This document shows positions 49,628 to 58,738 of a stretch of DNA of 64,000 nucleotides, piece by piece (position 1 is the first letter of the stretch; the number at the start of each line of letters is the position of its first letter). The stretch is from Halodesulfovibrio sp. GTDB taxonomy: Bacteria > Desulfobacterota > Desulfovibrionia > Desulfovibrionales > Desulfovibrionaceae. The translations under genes were made by a program, and so were the position numbers. A model generated the notes under the pieces. That model saw only the letters and a list, made by a program, of their open reading frames with translations, did not search any database and was not told the DNA's origin. The stretch is taken from contig NZ_JAOARI010000013.1 of NCBI RefSeq assembly GCF_025210605.1, forward strand, positions 124,001 to 188,000. The letters are read 5' to 3'.

Positions 49628-50143
49628 ATGAGTTTGTTGAATTCAGTGCTTCCTGAGTATGACGTGAAAGAGCATCATGAGATAATTGTGAACAAACCTG
49701 TGGAAGCTGTTTTTGAAGCTGCGAATACGGTGGATTTCAGCACGTCAAAAATTATTGTCATCCTTTTTAAGCTGCGAGGCATTCCGGTAGGGCGACTGGA
49801 TTTACAGGGCATGGTGGAAGAGGGCAGGTTTGTCCGCTTTGGTGAAATGCCTCCTTGGGAAACGGTCTTAGGTTTTACGGAAGCAGATGCAGTGAAAACG
49901 ATTGATGATGTTGCAGCATTCACAACAAACACCATAGATGCAAAATTTCGCGTTGCATGGAACTTTCAGTGCGAAGCTCTTGATGAAAACACAACACGGC
50001 TGAGCACTGAAACTCGCGTAGCTTTGCTGGGGACATTTCTAAAAATATTTTTCAGGTGCTATTGGTTCTTCATCAAACCATTCAGTGGTTGGATTCGAAC
50101 TATTATGCTGCGGCTTATAAAGGAAAAAGCGGAGGCGTCTTGA
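49628..50143 (+). CDS. SRPBCC-like protein of unknown function
   Basis: The 171 residues start MSLLNSVLPEYDVKEHHEIIVNKPVEAVFEAAN, a pattern like the SRPBCC/START-like fold where VxxPxExVF begins a ligand-binding cavity. Then GFTEADAVKTIDDVAAFT and a C-terminal AWNFQCEALDENTTRLSTETRVALL. The ATG at 49628 has AAGGAGG before it. A longer in-frame start at 49559 inside the previous gene was rejected. Family call is tentative. Confidence 0.62.
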   Translation: MSLLNSVLPEYDVKEHHEIIVNKPVEAVFEAANTVDFSTSKIIVILFKLRGIPVGRLDLQGMVEEGRFVRFGEMPPWETVLGFTEADAVKTIDDVAAFTTNTIDAKFRVAWNFQCEALDENTTRLSTETRVALLGTFLKIFFRCYWFFIKPFSGWIRTIMLRLIKEKAEAS

Positions 50144-50150
50144 GACAACA

Positions 50151-50185
50151 AAAAAAGCCTCTGGAAAGATAGACCATCCAGAGGC
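50151..50185 (-). terminator. terminator after RNase J gene
   Basis: GCCTCTGGA and TCCAGAGGC pair perfectly (9 bp) around an 11-base loop. In the minus direction seven U residues follow. It ends the rnj unit that stops at 50220. Confidence 0.88.
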
Positions 50186-50219
50186 GTTGTATTCGTAGAA
50201 AGCGTTGCTTGTCGATAAA

Positions 50220-51875
50220 TTATACCATCGTAATAACAGGAACAACTACAGGGTCGCGTTCCAGTACTTTTCGGAAGAAGCGGCGTAAACCGGAGCGGAT
50301 TCTGTCCTGCAAGAGTTCGATATCTTCAGGACCTATGTTTTCGAGCAGTTCCAGAATAATGCATTTTGCGTCCTCAAGAACATGATCGAAATGTGCTTCA
50401 AAAACAAAGCCTTTGGAAACAATGGTAGGACCATGTAAGATTTCCCAAATTTGCTCGTCGAGTACCATGAAGACTACAACCATTCCTTCGCCGCCAAGTA
50501 TCTGGCGTTCTTTTAGAACCGTTAGCCCCACATCGCCGACGCCTTTTCCGTCAACTAGAATTTCTTCCAATTCCAGCGGTGTTTCTTTGGTGAGCGTGCC
50601 GTCGCAAAGTGTTACGGGTTGACCGTCCTCAACTATCAACGTGTTTGCTTCTTCCACACCACATTCTTGTGCAAGACGGCAGTGTTTTACAAGATGTCGA
50701 TACTCCCCGTGCACAGGAATAAAGTGCTTAGGAGAGACCGTGTTGAGCATTTCGCATAATTCTTCACGGTAGGCATGACCTGATGCATGAATATTGCGGA
50801 AGCTTTCGTAAAAAACTTCGGCTCCCATGCGGTACATATCATTAATCATACGTGTGATTGCAAGTGTATTGCCCGGAATAACACGGGAAGACATTACGAC
50901 CGTGTCGCCTTCCTGAATGGCAAGATGTTTGTGTTCACCACGAGCAATTCGAGAAAGCGCAGAAAGTGGCTCCCCTTGAGAACCTGTGAGAAGAAGCACT
51001 GTTTCTTCATCCGGCAGTTCAGGCATTTCTCGTGTATCCATGTATACAGGAGTGCGGATACGTAAGAATCCAAGCTCATTTGCGATTTCGATATTTTTAA
51101 CAAGACTGCGACCAGATACAGCAATTTTACGTCCGTAGCGGGCAGAGATATCCAGCACTTGCTGAATACGTTGAATATGACTGGAAAAAAGAGTGACGAT
51201 GATACGTCCTTTTGCGTTGGCAAAAAGATCTTCAAAGGCGCTTTTGATATCACGCTCGCTTAGCGAATATCCTTCGCGCTCGATGTTTGTAGAGTCGGAA
51301 AGAAGTAGTTCAACGCCGTCTTTTGAAAAATTATGAAAGCCTTCAAGGTCGGTTCGATGATTATCAAGAGGCGTTCTGTCGAGTTTAAAATCGCCTGTAT
51401 GAACAACCTTGCCCGCAGGAGTTTCAACACCGATACCGTATCCTTCAATAATGGAATGGCATACAGGGAAAAAGTTGAATGCCATATCGCCAAGCTGGAT
51501 ACGTTCTCTTGGGGAGACAGGGATAAGTTCTGTGCGGTGCAGCAATTCTGCTTCGCGCAATTTGCTTTCAACAAGTGCAAGTGTGAAGCGGGAGCCATAA
51601 ATCGGAACACTGAGCCAGCGAATAAGCCAAGGGAGAGCGCCGATGTGATCTTCATGCCCATGTGTAAGCACAATCCCTTTTACTTTTTCTTTCTGATTAA
51701 GGATGTGCTCAAACTGGGGAATAATAACATCAACACCGAGATGGTAGTCATGTGGAAACATAAGACCGCAATCGACAATGACTGTTGTGGTGTCTGTAGA
51801 CCACATGGTGCAGTTCATGCCGATTTCACCCATGCCGCCGAGCGGTGTGAGTGTTAGGCTTGCTTGTGATGGCAT
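50220..51875 (-). CDS. rnj: ribonuclease J
   Basis: RNase J is a metallo-beta-lactamase/beta-CASP enzyme with endo- and 5'-to-3' exonuclease activity in RNA turnover. The 551 residues show PLGGMGEIGMNCTMWS, the zinc motif VLTHGHEDHIGALPWL, and HTGDFKLDRTPLD. The beta-CASP part has IRTPVYMDTREMPELP and VLLLTGSQGEPLSALSRIARGEH, and then IPVHGEYRHLVKH. The last 100 residues form the C-terminal domain. The start overlaps the plsC stop by 22 bases. Confidence 0.95.
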   Translation of the reverse strand: MPSQASLTLTPLGGMGEIGMNCTMWSTDTTTVIVDCGLMFPHDYHLGVDVIIPQFEHILNQKEKVKGIVLTHGHEDHIGALPWLIRWLSVPIYGSRFTLALVESKLREAELLHRTELIPVSPRERIQLGDMAFNFFPVCHSIIEGYGIGVETPAGKVVHTGDFKLDRTPLDNHRTDLEGFHNFSKDGVELLLSDSTNIEREGYSLSERDIKSAFEDLFANAKGRIIVTLFSSHIQRIQQVLDISARYGRKIAVSGRSLVKNIEIANELGFLRIRTPVYMDTREMPELPDEETVLLLTGSQGEPLSALSRIARGEHKHLAIQEGDTVVMSSRVIPGNTLAITRMINDMYRMGAEVFYESFRNIHASGHAYREELCEMLNTVSPKHFIPVHGEYRHLVKHCRLAQECGVEEANTLIVEDGQPVTLCDGTLTKETPLELEEILVDGKGVGDVGLTVLKERQILGGEGMVVVFMVLDEQIWEILHGPTIVSKGFVFEAHFDHVLEDAKCIILELLENIGPEDIELLQDRIRSGLRRFFRKVLERDPVVVPVITMV

Positions 51876-52588
51876 GCGCGCATCTCCATGTATTCTTTAT
51901 TCATGACATCCCGGAGCATATCGCTAAATTCGTTACGCTGCTTTAATGTGTACTCTTCTGTGCTGATTGGTGCCAACGCTTTAACGTACACTTTTCTGCG
52001 AGGGCTTAATGCAATACGCCCTTTAGGGAGAATGTCACCTGTACCTTCTATAATAACAGGAACAATAGGAACACCGGCTTTCAGTGCCAGCATTATTGTG
52101 CCTGTTTTAAATTCACCAAGTTCCTCGTGCTGCTCCTGACGTGTGCCTTCTGGAAAAATAATAACAGAGCGACCTTCGCGGATCATGGCGGCGGCAGTAT
52201 CGAGTGATTTCATTGCAGCGCGTCTGTTGCTGCGATCTACAGAAATATTACCGAACAGATTGAAGCAACGTCCGATCAACGGAAGTTTTTGCAGGCTTGC
52301 TTTTGCCATAAAAGCAGGCAGTGCTTGCTCAAGTGCAACAAGAGAGAGTGGAATATCAAACTGGCTTTGATGGTTTGCGGCAAAGATAACAGGTTCGTTT
52401 GTCGGGATAGCATCTGTTTCTGTAATTAATTCTATCTGAGAACAATTGCGTGCCGCTTTACACCAGAACAATGCGTAATAGCGAACCATTTTTCCAGATT
52501 TATCAAGTGCTGCCGCAATGGGCATAGCAATACAAACATACAATGTTGTAAGCAGGAAAGAAACATAAAACCAGATTGTGCGTATCAT
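51854..52588 (-). CDS. plsC: 1-acyl-sn-glycerol-3-phosphate acyltransferase
   Basis: PlsC adds the second acyl chain to lysophosphatidate. The 244 residues show an N-terminal membrane segment (RTIWFYVSFLLTTLYVCIAMP), then NHQSQFDIP (the HX4D catalytic motif), FGNISVDRSNR, IIFPEGTRQEQHEELGEF and VPIVPVIIEGTGDILPKG. The ATG at 52588 has GGAT about six bases before it. An upstream extension of 36 codons was rejected as noncoding. The 3' end overlaps the RNase J gene by 22 bases, so the pair is cotranscribed. Confidence 0.93.
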   Translation of the reverse strand: MIRTIWFYVSFLLTTLYVCIAMPIAAALDKSGKMVRYYALFWCKAARNCSQIELITETDAIPTNEPVIFAANHQSQFDIPLSLVALEQALPAFMAKASLQKLPLIGRCFNLFGNISVDRSNRRAAMKSLDTAAAMIREGRSVIIFPEGTRQEQHEELGEFKTGTIMLALKAGVPIVPVIIEGTGDILPKGRIALSPRRKVYVKALAPISTEEYTLKQRNEFSDMLRDVMNKEYMEMRACHHKQA

Positions 52589-52811
52589 ATCGTATCCAAT
52601 AAAATGAGCTGGTAAATTATCAAAAAGGTGCACCAGGCTCCAATTAATAAAGCCGCAGCGCAATGTAATGGTGCGGTGCTTGTAGCATGGAGGCATGAAA
52701 AGTCGATAGTACTTTATTGCGTCAGAAAAATTTATGGGTAGAAGAGGTTACCGGCTCGCGCTGTGGCTGCTCAAAAACAATACATACACAACTGGTTAGA
52801 GTGCGTAATAA

Positions 52812-52842
52812 AAAAGAGCCTGTCGCTAGAACAGGCTCTTTT
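52812..52842 (-). terminator. terminator after EF-G-like gene
   Basis: AAAAGAGCCTGT and ACAGGCTCTTTT form a perfect 12-bp stem around CGCTAGA. In the minus direction it ends in a U-run, downstream of the EF-G-like gene. Confidence 0.92.
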
Positions 52843-52865
52843 CTCGTTGTGTTGCTGGTGGGGAA

Positions 52866-54917
52866 TTAGCTTGCTTTTTCCGCCACAACTTTATCAATTA
52901 CAGGTGGTGGTGCTTCTTCGTAATGGTCAAACTCCATTGTGAAGACACCCTGACCGCCTGTGATGGATCGGAGATCTGGTGCATAGCGGAGCACTTCGCC
53001 CATTGGCACATGTGCTTTAATTTCAGTTATGCCCGCTTTTGAGTCAGAACCGAGAACCTTACCACGACGTGAGGACAAGTCACCGATAACATCACCCATA
53101 AACTCGTCCGGTATATGCACAGTCATTAAAACAACAGGCTCAAGCAACGTAGGCTTTACCTGATCCATTGCGCCCTTAAGAGCCAGTGAACCTGCAATTT
53201 TAAATGCCATTTCAGAGGAGTCTACAGAGTGATATGAACCGTCGTAAAGTTTTACCTTAAAGTCTACAAGCGGGTATCCTGCAAGACAACCACGCTGTGC
53301 TGCTTCCTGAATACCTTTATCGACTGCCGGAATATACTGACGAGGAATAACACCGCCCACGATGGCGTTTTCAAACTCATATCCAAAGCCTTGCGGCATA
53401 CCTTCAATTTCAATCCAGCAATCACCGAATTGTCCGCGTCCACCGGATTGTTTTTTGTGTCTGCCTTGAACTTGCGCTTTACCTTTGATTGTTTCGCGGT
53501 ATGGAATTTTTGGAGTTTTCAAGACCATGTCGCACTTGTAGCGGCGCATGGCGCGTTCTACACTTGTTTCAATATGAAGCTGTCCCATGCCGGAAAGTAG
53601 AATGTCACTGGATTCTGCATCACGGGAGAGGGTAAGCGTGATATCTTCATCAAGCAGCTTTTGAACCGCAGCATAGATTTTGTCTTCGTCGCCTTTTTCT
53701 TTAGGAGCGATAGCGTATGAAATAAGAGTCGGTGGAAGGTCCGGCATAAGAACTTCAAAACTATCTTTTGGCTCAGCCAGCGTATCGCCTGTCTTGGTCA
53801 CCTTGAGCTTTGGTACAGCAATGAGCGAACCTGGACCGATCTCGCCTTTGGCTGGAGAGTGATCCTTACCATTCATGAATAATGGCGAGTTGATGCGTTC
53901 CACTTCGTCTTGATTCACATTTTTAAGGGATGCGTCTCCTGAGAACGAACCGGAAACAACGCGCATGACTGAAAGTTGACCGGAGAATGGGTCGGATAAC
54001 GTCTTAACTGTAAGCAATGCAAGAGGCTCATCTGGTGATGATGCACGCTCGTTACCTTCTTTATCCATCCACGCAGGGTGTTGTAGCGGTGAAGGTAATA
54101 AATCTTGCACAGCATTAAGAAGTTCTGCTCCACCTCTATTTTCTAGAGAAGAGCCAAGCATGACAGGGATAAGCTCACGCGAGAGCACACCGTCACGCAA
54201 ACCGGTGGTAATTTCTTCTTGAGTAAGTTCGCCAGTCTCAAGATAGTTTTCCATTAATTCTTCATTACTTTCAGCAATGTTCTCAATGGTAGTTTCGCGG
54301 AGTACAGAAATTTCATCGGCGAGGTCTTCCGGTACATCACCTTCTGTTGTTGAACCATCTTCATTGTAGAAGAATGCTTTGTTGTTAAGAACATCAACAT
54401 AGCCTTTAAAATTGTCACCCTGTCCAATTGGCATTTGCAGCAACACAGGGCGGATTCCAAGGATTGAAGAGAGACCGTTGAATGCTGTGTCGAAGTCAGC
54501 GCGGTCACGATCCATTTTGTTGATGAAGATGATGGAAGGAAGGCTAGCGTTTTGGACAAAGTTCCAAAGACGGCTGGTTAAAGGGCGGACGCCGTCTACT
54601 GCGTCAATAACAAAAATGGCGCTATCAACCCCGAATAACAGGTGGTTGATATCGCCAACAAAGTTATTATCGCCGGGAATGTCCATGAGGAAGTGACGGT
54701 TCTTGTTCCAGTCCATGGTGGCAAAACCGGGCTGGATGGAACCACGTCGTTTTACTTCCTCTGGTTCATAGTCAAGCGAAGTGGTGCCTTCTTCAATTTT
54801 TCCAAGGCGATTGATAACCCCGGACTGAAACATAAGCATTTCAGCCAGCGAGGTTTTCCCACTTCCTCCTGTGCCCACAAGGGCATAAGTTCTCTGAGAA
54901 TCAAGTGTCTTGGCCAT
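52866..54917 (-). CDS. elongation factor G-like GTPase without the catalytic histidine
   Basis: The 683-residue protein has the EF-G domain order: G domain with P-loop GTGGSGKTSLA (residues 15-25), switch II DIPGDNNFVGD (79-89) and the NKMDRDR G4 motif, then domains II-V with AVDKGIQEAAQRG and LRSITGGQGVFTMEFDHYEE. Canonical EF-G has DTPGHVDF; here the histidine is Asp83. It therefore resembles the divergent FusA2/EF-G-like paralogues of unknown function and is not the housekeeping fusA. It has its own terminator at 52812-52842. Confidence 0.85.
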   Translation of the reverse strand: MAKTLDSQRTYALVGTGGSGKTSLAEMLMFQSGVINRLGKIEEGTTSLDYEPEEVKRRGSIQPGFATMDWNKNRHFLMDIPGDNNFVGDINHLLFGVDSAIFVIDAVDGVRPLTSRLWNFVQNASLPSIIFINKMDRDRADFDTAFNGLSSILGIRPVLLQMPIGQGDNFKGYVDVLNNKAFFYNEDGSTTEGDVPEDLADEISVLRETTIENIAESNEELMENYLETGELTQEEITTGLRDGVLSRELIPVMLGSSLENRGGAELLNAVQDLLPSPLQHPAWMDKEGNERASSPDEPLALLTVKTLSDPFSGQLSVMRVVSGSFSGDASLKNVNQDEVERINSPLFMNGKDHSPAKGEIGPGSLIAVPKLKVTKTGDTLAEPKDSFEVLMPDLPPTLISYAIAPKEKGDEDKIYAAVQKLLDEDITLTLSRDAESSDILLSGMGQLHIETSVERAMRRYKCDMVLKTPKIPYRETIKGKAQVQGRHKKQSGGRGQFGDCWIEIEGMPQGFGYEFENAIVGGVIPRQYIPAVDKGIQEAAQRGCLAGYPLVDFKVKLYDGSYHSVDSSEMAFKIAGSLALKGAMDQVKPTLLEPVVLMTVHIPDEFMGDVIGDLSSRRGKVLGSDSKAGITEIKAHVPMGEVLRYAPDLRSITGGQGVFTMEFDHYEEAPPPVIDKVVAEKAS

Positions 54918-55195
54918 ATACCTCTCCCTTAGTGTGGTTTTAGGGGATTAAGCCTGCTAAAATTGCAAACTGCGGTGTTCCATTACTTGTCTAGAGGGGG
55001 TGCCGGTGCGATGCGTCAGGGGACACCCCTATAGTTCCACCTTGTATAACGCTTCATCAGTTGTCAACCTTTGATGCGAAAAATTCAAATTCTCAAATGG
55101 ATAGTGATCTTTATGTTGAATTTTATCGTAACTTGTAGAAGTATAATCCGTCGTGAATTTTTTGACCTGCCAATGTCGTTGATTCAGGAGTCCAT

Positions 55196-55693
55196 ATGTA
55201 TATCAATATACTCATCGGAATAATTTTTATTGTACTTGTTGTGTGGATAGTGCGGGACTTTTTAGCGAGTCTAAAGTCGCCAGCGCGAATTATGAAAGAC
55301 GAATTGACGTTGCGGCGGGAAAAACATGAACAGGTGAATGCAAACATAGAGCGATTACGCGAAACAGGTGTGAAAAAACTTGTGCCAGTGGCTCGTGCTT
55401 TACAGGAAATGAACGAAGCGCTGCCTAAAGAAAAGCGGTTTACCGTAGAAAATAATCATGACACTGTGGCGATTATTTTCGAAAAATCATATGTAGAAGT
55501 TACTCACAGACTGACGCAATTTTCGTTGAGTGGTAATGAACAGGATTTTACTGATGACGTGGAAGCGCATCAGACGTTCATTATCGAGCGTAAGGATGCT
55601 GAAGGGAATGTTATAAGTATTCGCGAAGCAGTAACGGAAGAAGAAACAATACGCCTTATTGCCCGCGAAATTGCTGCCGTTGTAGAACCTTGA
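55196..55693 (+). CDS. membrane-anchored protein of unknown function
   Basis: The 165 residues have one N-terminal membrane segment (about 3-20, INILIGIIFIVLVVWIV) and a charged helical part (LTLRREKHEQVNANIERLRE) leading to a beta-rich domain (TVAIIFEKSYVEVTHRLTQFSL...). The C-terminal part ends with EEETIRLIAREIAAVV. I do not recognise the family. It precedes the glutaredoxin/FTR pair by 131 bases with a gap that could hold a promoter, so linkage is uncertain. Confidence 0.62.
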   Translation: MYINILIGIIFIVLVVWIVRDFLASLKSPARIMKDELTLRREKHEQVNANIERLRETGVKKLVPVARALQEMNEALPKEKRFTVENNHDTVAIIFEKSYVEVTHRLTQFSLSGNEQDFTDDVEAHQTFIIERKDAEGNVISIREAVTEEETIRLIAREIAAVVEP

Positions 55694-55824
55694 GCAAGCA
55701 TGGCTAGCTTGCACAACCCCTGATGCGTGTTGTTTTCATACATTATGGATGGTAAGTTCTACGCATTTGCTGCGTCTGTTGTTCAATTTGTTTTACTGTA
55801 CTACTTTTTCCAAATGGGGGCGAA

Positions 55825-56082
55825 ATGTCGAAAGAATGTACCCTGTATGCACTTTCCACCTGCATTCATTGCAGGAGAATGAAGATTTTTTTAGAAGACC
55901 ATGAAGTGGATTTTGATAATATTTTTGTTGATAAGCTTAAGGGCGATGAGCGGAAAAATATTATCGATACGATTAGAAATTATAATCCGAAACTTTCTTT
56001 TCCTACCTTGGTCGTTAAAGAGGGTGAGTGCATAATTGTAGGCTTCCATAAAGACCAGATTGAGGAGGCACTGAACTTATGA
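55825..56082 (+). CDS. glutaredoxin-like thiol redox protein
   Basis: This 85-residue thioredoxin-fold protein has an N-terminal CxxC active site (STCIHCRRM, Cys13 and Cys16), then a C-terminal part with the cis-Pro element LSFPTLVVKEG and IIVGFHKDQIEEALN. The length and motif fit the glutaredoxin/NrdH-like group. The ATG has GGGG just before it. Its stop overlaps the FTR-like ATG in ATGA (56079-56082), so both proteins are made together and may act as a pair. Confidence 0.88.
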   Translation: MSKECTLYALSTCIHCRRMKIFLEDHEVDFDNIFVDKLKGDERKNIIDTIRNYNPKLSFPTLVVKEGECIIVGFHKDQIEEALNL

Positions 56083-56423
56083 GTAAGAAAATGACTGCTG
56101 AAGAGCTGTACAAGATGCTCAAAAAGATTCAGGAGCCGCGTGGATTCTATTTCAATAAAGATATGGAAATAACCATGCCGCTGTTGGAAAGCCTGTTAAT
56201 AAACAGAGACGAATATGGGTACATGGCGTGTCCGTGTCGATTGCCAAACGGTGAGTTTGACAAGGACAGGGATATCGTTTGCCCTTGTGAGTATCGCGAT
56301 CCGGATTTAGAAGAATTTGGTGTATGCTACTGCGGGCTGTATGTAACCGAAGAATACAATCAGGAAGATCACGATGAAGTGGCAATTCCTGAACGTCGTC
56401 CGCCAGAAAAAATTTTAGGATAA
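56079..56423 (+). CDS. ferredoxin-thioredoxin reductase catalytic-chain-like protein (CYC variant)
   Basis: FTR catalytic chain reduces a disulfide of a thioredoxin-like partner with electrons from ferredoxin through a [4Fe-4S] cluster next to a redox disulfide. The 114 residues show the cysteine pattern: Cys51-Pro-Cys53, Cys68-Pro-Cys70, Cys83-Tyr-Cys85. In plant and cyanobacterial FTR the last motif is CHC, where His86 matters for catalysis; here it is CYC, and spacings are 14 and 12 instead of the usual 16 and 8. The glutaredoxin-like gene just before is the obvious substrate. The variable chain of plant FTR is not visible. Confidence 0.88.
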   Translation: MSKKMTAEELYKMLKKIQEPRGFYFNKDMEITMPLLESLLINRDEYGYMACPCRLPNGEFDKDRDIVCPCEYRDPDLEEFGVCYCGLYVTEEYNQEDHDEVAIPERRPPEKILG

Positions 56424-56531
56424 TATCCCCGCTGCCGGATGGCTCTAGCGGCGCGAATACGATAGTTACTATTGGGACAGTCGTATTTGCCGTGTAGCGC
56501 AGGTTGATCCTATAGCAAAGCATATAGAGTG

Positions 56532-56580
56532 AAAAAAGCGATGCAACTCTTGTTACTACAGGAGTTGCATCGCTTTTTTT
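56532..56580. terminator. bidirectional terminator between FTR and amidohydrolase
   Basis: GCGATGCAACTC and GAGTTGCATCGC are a perfect 12-bp stem with a 12-base loop, flanked by A-run and T-run. It can end both convergent units. Confidence 0.93.
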
Positions 56581-56621
56581 GTACTGTGGCTTCGGAAGAA
56601 AAAAGAGATAACGTACTTATG

Positions 56622-57413
56622 TTACGTTAAGCCTAACAACTCAGCGCCATTGCTCAGGAAGGTTTCGAGCTTTGAATTTGAGAGCTTGAGTCGTTTTTTG
56701 AGCTTAATCAGCTCTTTGTCCGGGCTGTACAGTGGGTAATCCGATCCGAACAGAATTTTTTCATGCGGATGCTTTTTCATGATTGCATTAAGCGTGGTGT
56801 CGTCAATGAAATCAAGCGTGCTCGACGTGTCGATGTAAATGTTTTTTCCAATAAGAACCTTTAACGCATGATCCCATTGGTGATATCCCCCGAAGTGCGC
56901 GGCAACAAAGCGTGCGTTAGGGAATTGATCGATCAGTGCCGAAAGTTTGTACGGACAGGATGGATTATCTTCCGGTGCTAGCTTGTCTCCGACGTGGAAC
57001 AGGATGACGAAATCTTTTTGTGCTGCTTCAATGATAGGCAGCAGACGTTTTTCATCCATTCTGAAGCCTTGAAAATCTGGGTGCAGCTTCAGTCCCTTAA
57101 TACCCCGTGCTTTTAAGCGTGCCAGCTGGTTTTCCCAGTCGTCGAAGTCTGGATGGATTGTGCCGAAAGGAATTGCATCTGGATGAGCTGCTTTAAGCGA
57201 AAGAGCAAAATTGTTTGCAGGAATAACTTGTGCGGCTGAGGTTGCTGCACAGAGTACCACCATTTTATCCAGACCGGCTTTTTTAACCCGGCGGATAAGA
57301 TCATCCATAACACCTGTGCACTGACATGTAATTCCATAGTGGGAATTTAAATGTTCGACTGCTTTGGCGGCAATTTTGGGATGAAACGCGTGAGTGTGGA
57401 AATCAATATACAT
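56622..57413 (-). CDS. amidohydrolase family (TIM-barrel metal hydrolase)
   Basis: The 263-residue protein is of the amidohydrolase-2 type: DFHTHAF (HxH at residues 5-8), GLKLHPDFQGF, VAAHFGGYHQWDH and LFGSDYPLYSPDK, giving the metal-ligand histidines and the catalytic Asp. Substrate unknown; such proteins include decarboxylases and hydrolases. It lies 32 bases from the 4HBT thioesterase and is closed by the bidirectional terminator at 56532-56580. Confidence 0.9.
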   Translation of the reverse strand: MYIDFHTHAFHPKIAAKAVEHLNSHYGITCQCTGVMDDLIRRVKKAGLDKMVVLCAATSAAQVIPANNFALSLKAAHPDAIPFGTIHPDFDDWENQLARLKARGIKGLKLHPDFQGFRMDEKRLLPIIEAAQKDFVILFHVGDKLAPEDNPSCPYKLSALIDQFPNARFVAAHFGGYHQWDHALKVLIGKNIYIDTSSTLDFIDDTTLNAIMKKHPHEKILFGSDYPLYSPDKELIKLKKRLKLSNSKLETFLSNGAELLGLT

Positions 57414-57445
57414 AATAGTGCAGCGTTCTTCTTAGATTATAGTTA

Positions 57446-57859
57446 CTATCCGAGAAAGAGGTCTTTGAGCCATTCAGGGACTTTAACAGGACGACCTTTT
57501 TCATTTGTACATGCGTGTTCAGTGCTGCCGGTAGCAAGCACAGTGTCTTTTGATTCGTTGTAGATTTCGTATTCAAAAGTCATGGATGCACGTCCCCACT
57601 TACTGATGCCGACACGGAGATGCAGCAGGTCGTCAAAGCGGGCAGGGCGTTTGTAACGGCATTTGGCTTCGCGTACCGGAAGGTATATGCCCCGTTTTTC
57701 TACTTCGCTGTAGCTCATGCCGTGTTCGCGGATGTATTCGCTACGACTTCTTTCAAACAAATGAAGATACTCAGCGTAATACATGACGGACATAGCATCG
57801 GTTTCACCGTAGGAAACACGATGCGTAAGCCATGTCTCTGGCGTTGGGAATGTATCCAT
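57446..57859 (-). CDS. YbgC/4HBT family acyl-CoA thioesterase
   Basis: The 137-residue hotdog-fold protein matches the YbgC-like/4-hydroxybenzoyl-CoA thioesterase group: HRVSYGETDAMSVMYYAEYLHLFERSRSEYIREHGMSY, with the acidic residue after the YxET motif acting as nucleophile, then RCRYKRPARFDDLLHL-type KCRYKRPARFDDL and VRVGIS-type core. It likely hydrolyses short acyl-CoA. It sits between the amidohydrolase and the FatA-like thioesterase, 25 bases downstream of the latter, so cotranscription is likely. Confidence 0.91.
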   Translation of the reverse strand: MDTFPTPETWLTHRVSYGETDAMSVMYYAEYLHLFERSRSEYIREHGMSYSEVEKRGIYLPVREAKCRYKRPARFDDLLHLRVGISKWGRASMTFEYEIYNESKDTVLATGSTEHACTNEKGRPVKVPEWLKDLFLG

Positions 57860-57884
57860 ATCGTTTCCTTTATTGCTTCAGTCT

Positions 57885-58661
57885 TTATATATGATGCTGC
57901 AAGTACGGAACATCAATATGTTGCCGTCTGCGCCATTCCGTACGTGCTCTGCAAAGCTCTTTACCGGTTTCGTCATGGGAAACAGAGTGCAGGTAATCGC
58001 CGTCAGCAGTGGTGCCGGACTTGCTTGTGAGCTTTTGTAACGCGCCGCATTCAGTTCGGTAACTAATGTCAATGAGTGCTGGCTCATATTCCATTAAGAA
58101 ATCTTCTGGGACAGATTCTTGAATCCACCCAAGGTAGCGCACGTTGTTTACATGTCCGTTTGTGTCGATATCTGTCTTTCTGCTTACGAGCGGAATTTCA
58201 TATTCCACGTTTTTTAGACGAGGAACAACACGCGTTGGAAATTCTTTGCAGCACGGAGTATTCTTTGGGTAATTGGCTGTAATAAATTCCGGTACGGACA
58301 CAAGCTTCCGTTTTGCAATATCTATTACAAGCCAAGCTGTTGTGCCTTCTGCAATAAGCGTGTTCTGTGCATCGAATACTTCAAAACAACGGAGTGCAAG
58401 CGTAGGCGTGTGGCTTGAAGGCCATGTGTGCACTGAAATGGTTTCACCGGTAACAGGATAGCGATCTACCGTTATGGTTAATCTGCTGAGTACCCATGCA
58501 ATGCCGTGCTCAAGTAAAAATTCCCCCGGAAACCCGTGGAGCCGTGCGTTGTTGGCTGCTGCTTCTTCAAAAAAAGCGGCAAACGTGGCAGGGCATGCCT
58601 TTCCGAATCTGTCTGTATGGTAGGTCTTAATAGTGTAAGACTCTATCCCCTTTCCAGTCAT
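57885..58661 (-). CDS. acyl-ACP thioesterase (FatA-like)
   Basis: This 258-residue protein has the double-hotdog fold of FatA/FatB acyl-ACP thioesterases. The first half starts YTIKTYHTDRFGKACPATFAAFFEEAAANNA, then WVLSRLTITVDRYPVTGETISVHTW and TTAWLVIDIAKRK. The second half has SRKTDIDTNGHVNNVRYLGWIQESVPED, which holds the catalytic Asn-x-His residues. It frees fatty acids from acyl-ACP; chain length cannot be read. It is followed by a second thioesterase. A perfect 18-bp inverted repeat lies 78 bases upstream of its start. Confidence 0.9.
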   Translation of the reverse strand: MTGKGIESYTIKTYHTDRFGKACPATFAAFFEEAAANNARLHGFPGEFLLEHGIAWVLSRLTITVDRYPVTGETISVHTWPSSHTPTLALRCFEVFDAQNTLIAEGTTAWLVIDIAKRKLVSVPEFITANYPKNTPCCKEFPTRVVPRLKNVEYEIPLVSRKTDIDTNGHVNNVRYLGWIQESVPEDFLMEYEPALIDISYRTECGALQKLTSKSGTTADGDYLHSVSHDETGKELCRARTEWRRRQHIDVPYLQHHI

Positions 58662-58738
58662 ATATAATTCCCCTTCAATGCAGCCGTACTAGCTAGCACT
58701 GACAGGTGTTGAGAGCAATAGTGTGCATGTTGATTATT

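Noticed and set aside
54995..55036. GGGGTG/CACCCC hairpin in the leader of the EF-G-like gene
   Set aside because: A six-base stem with a long loop is within what chance allows, and no riboswitch core could be recognised.
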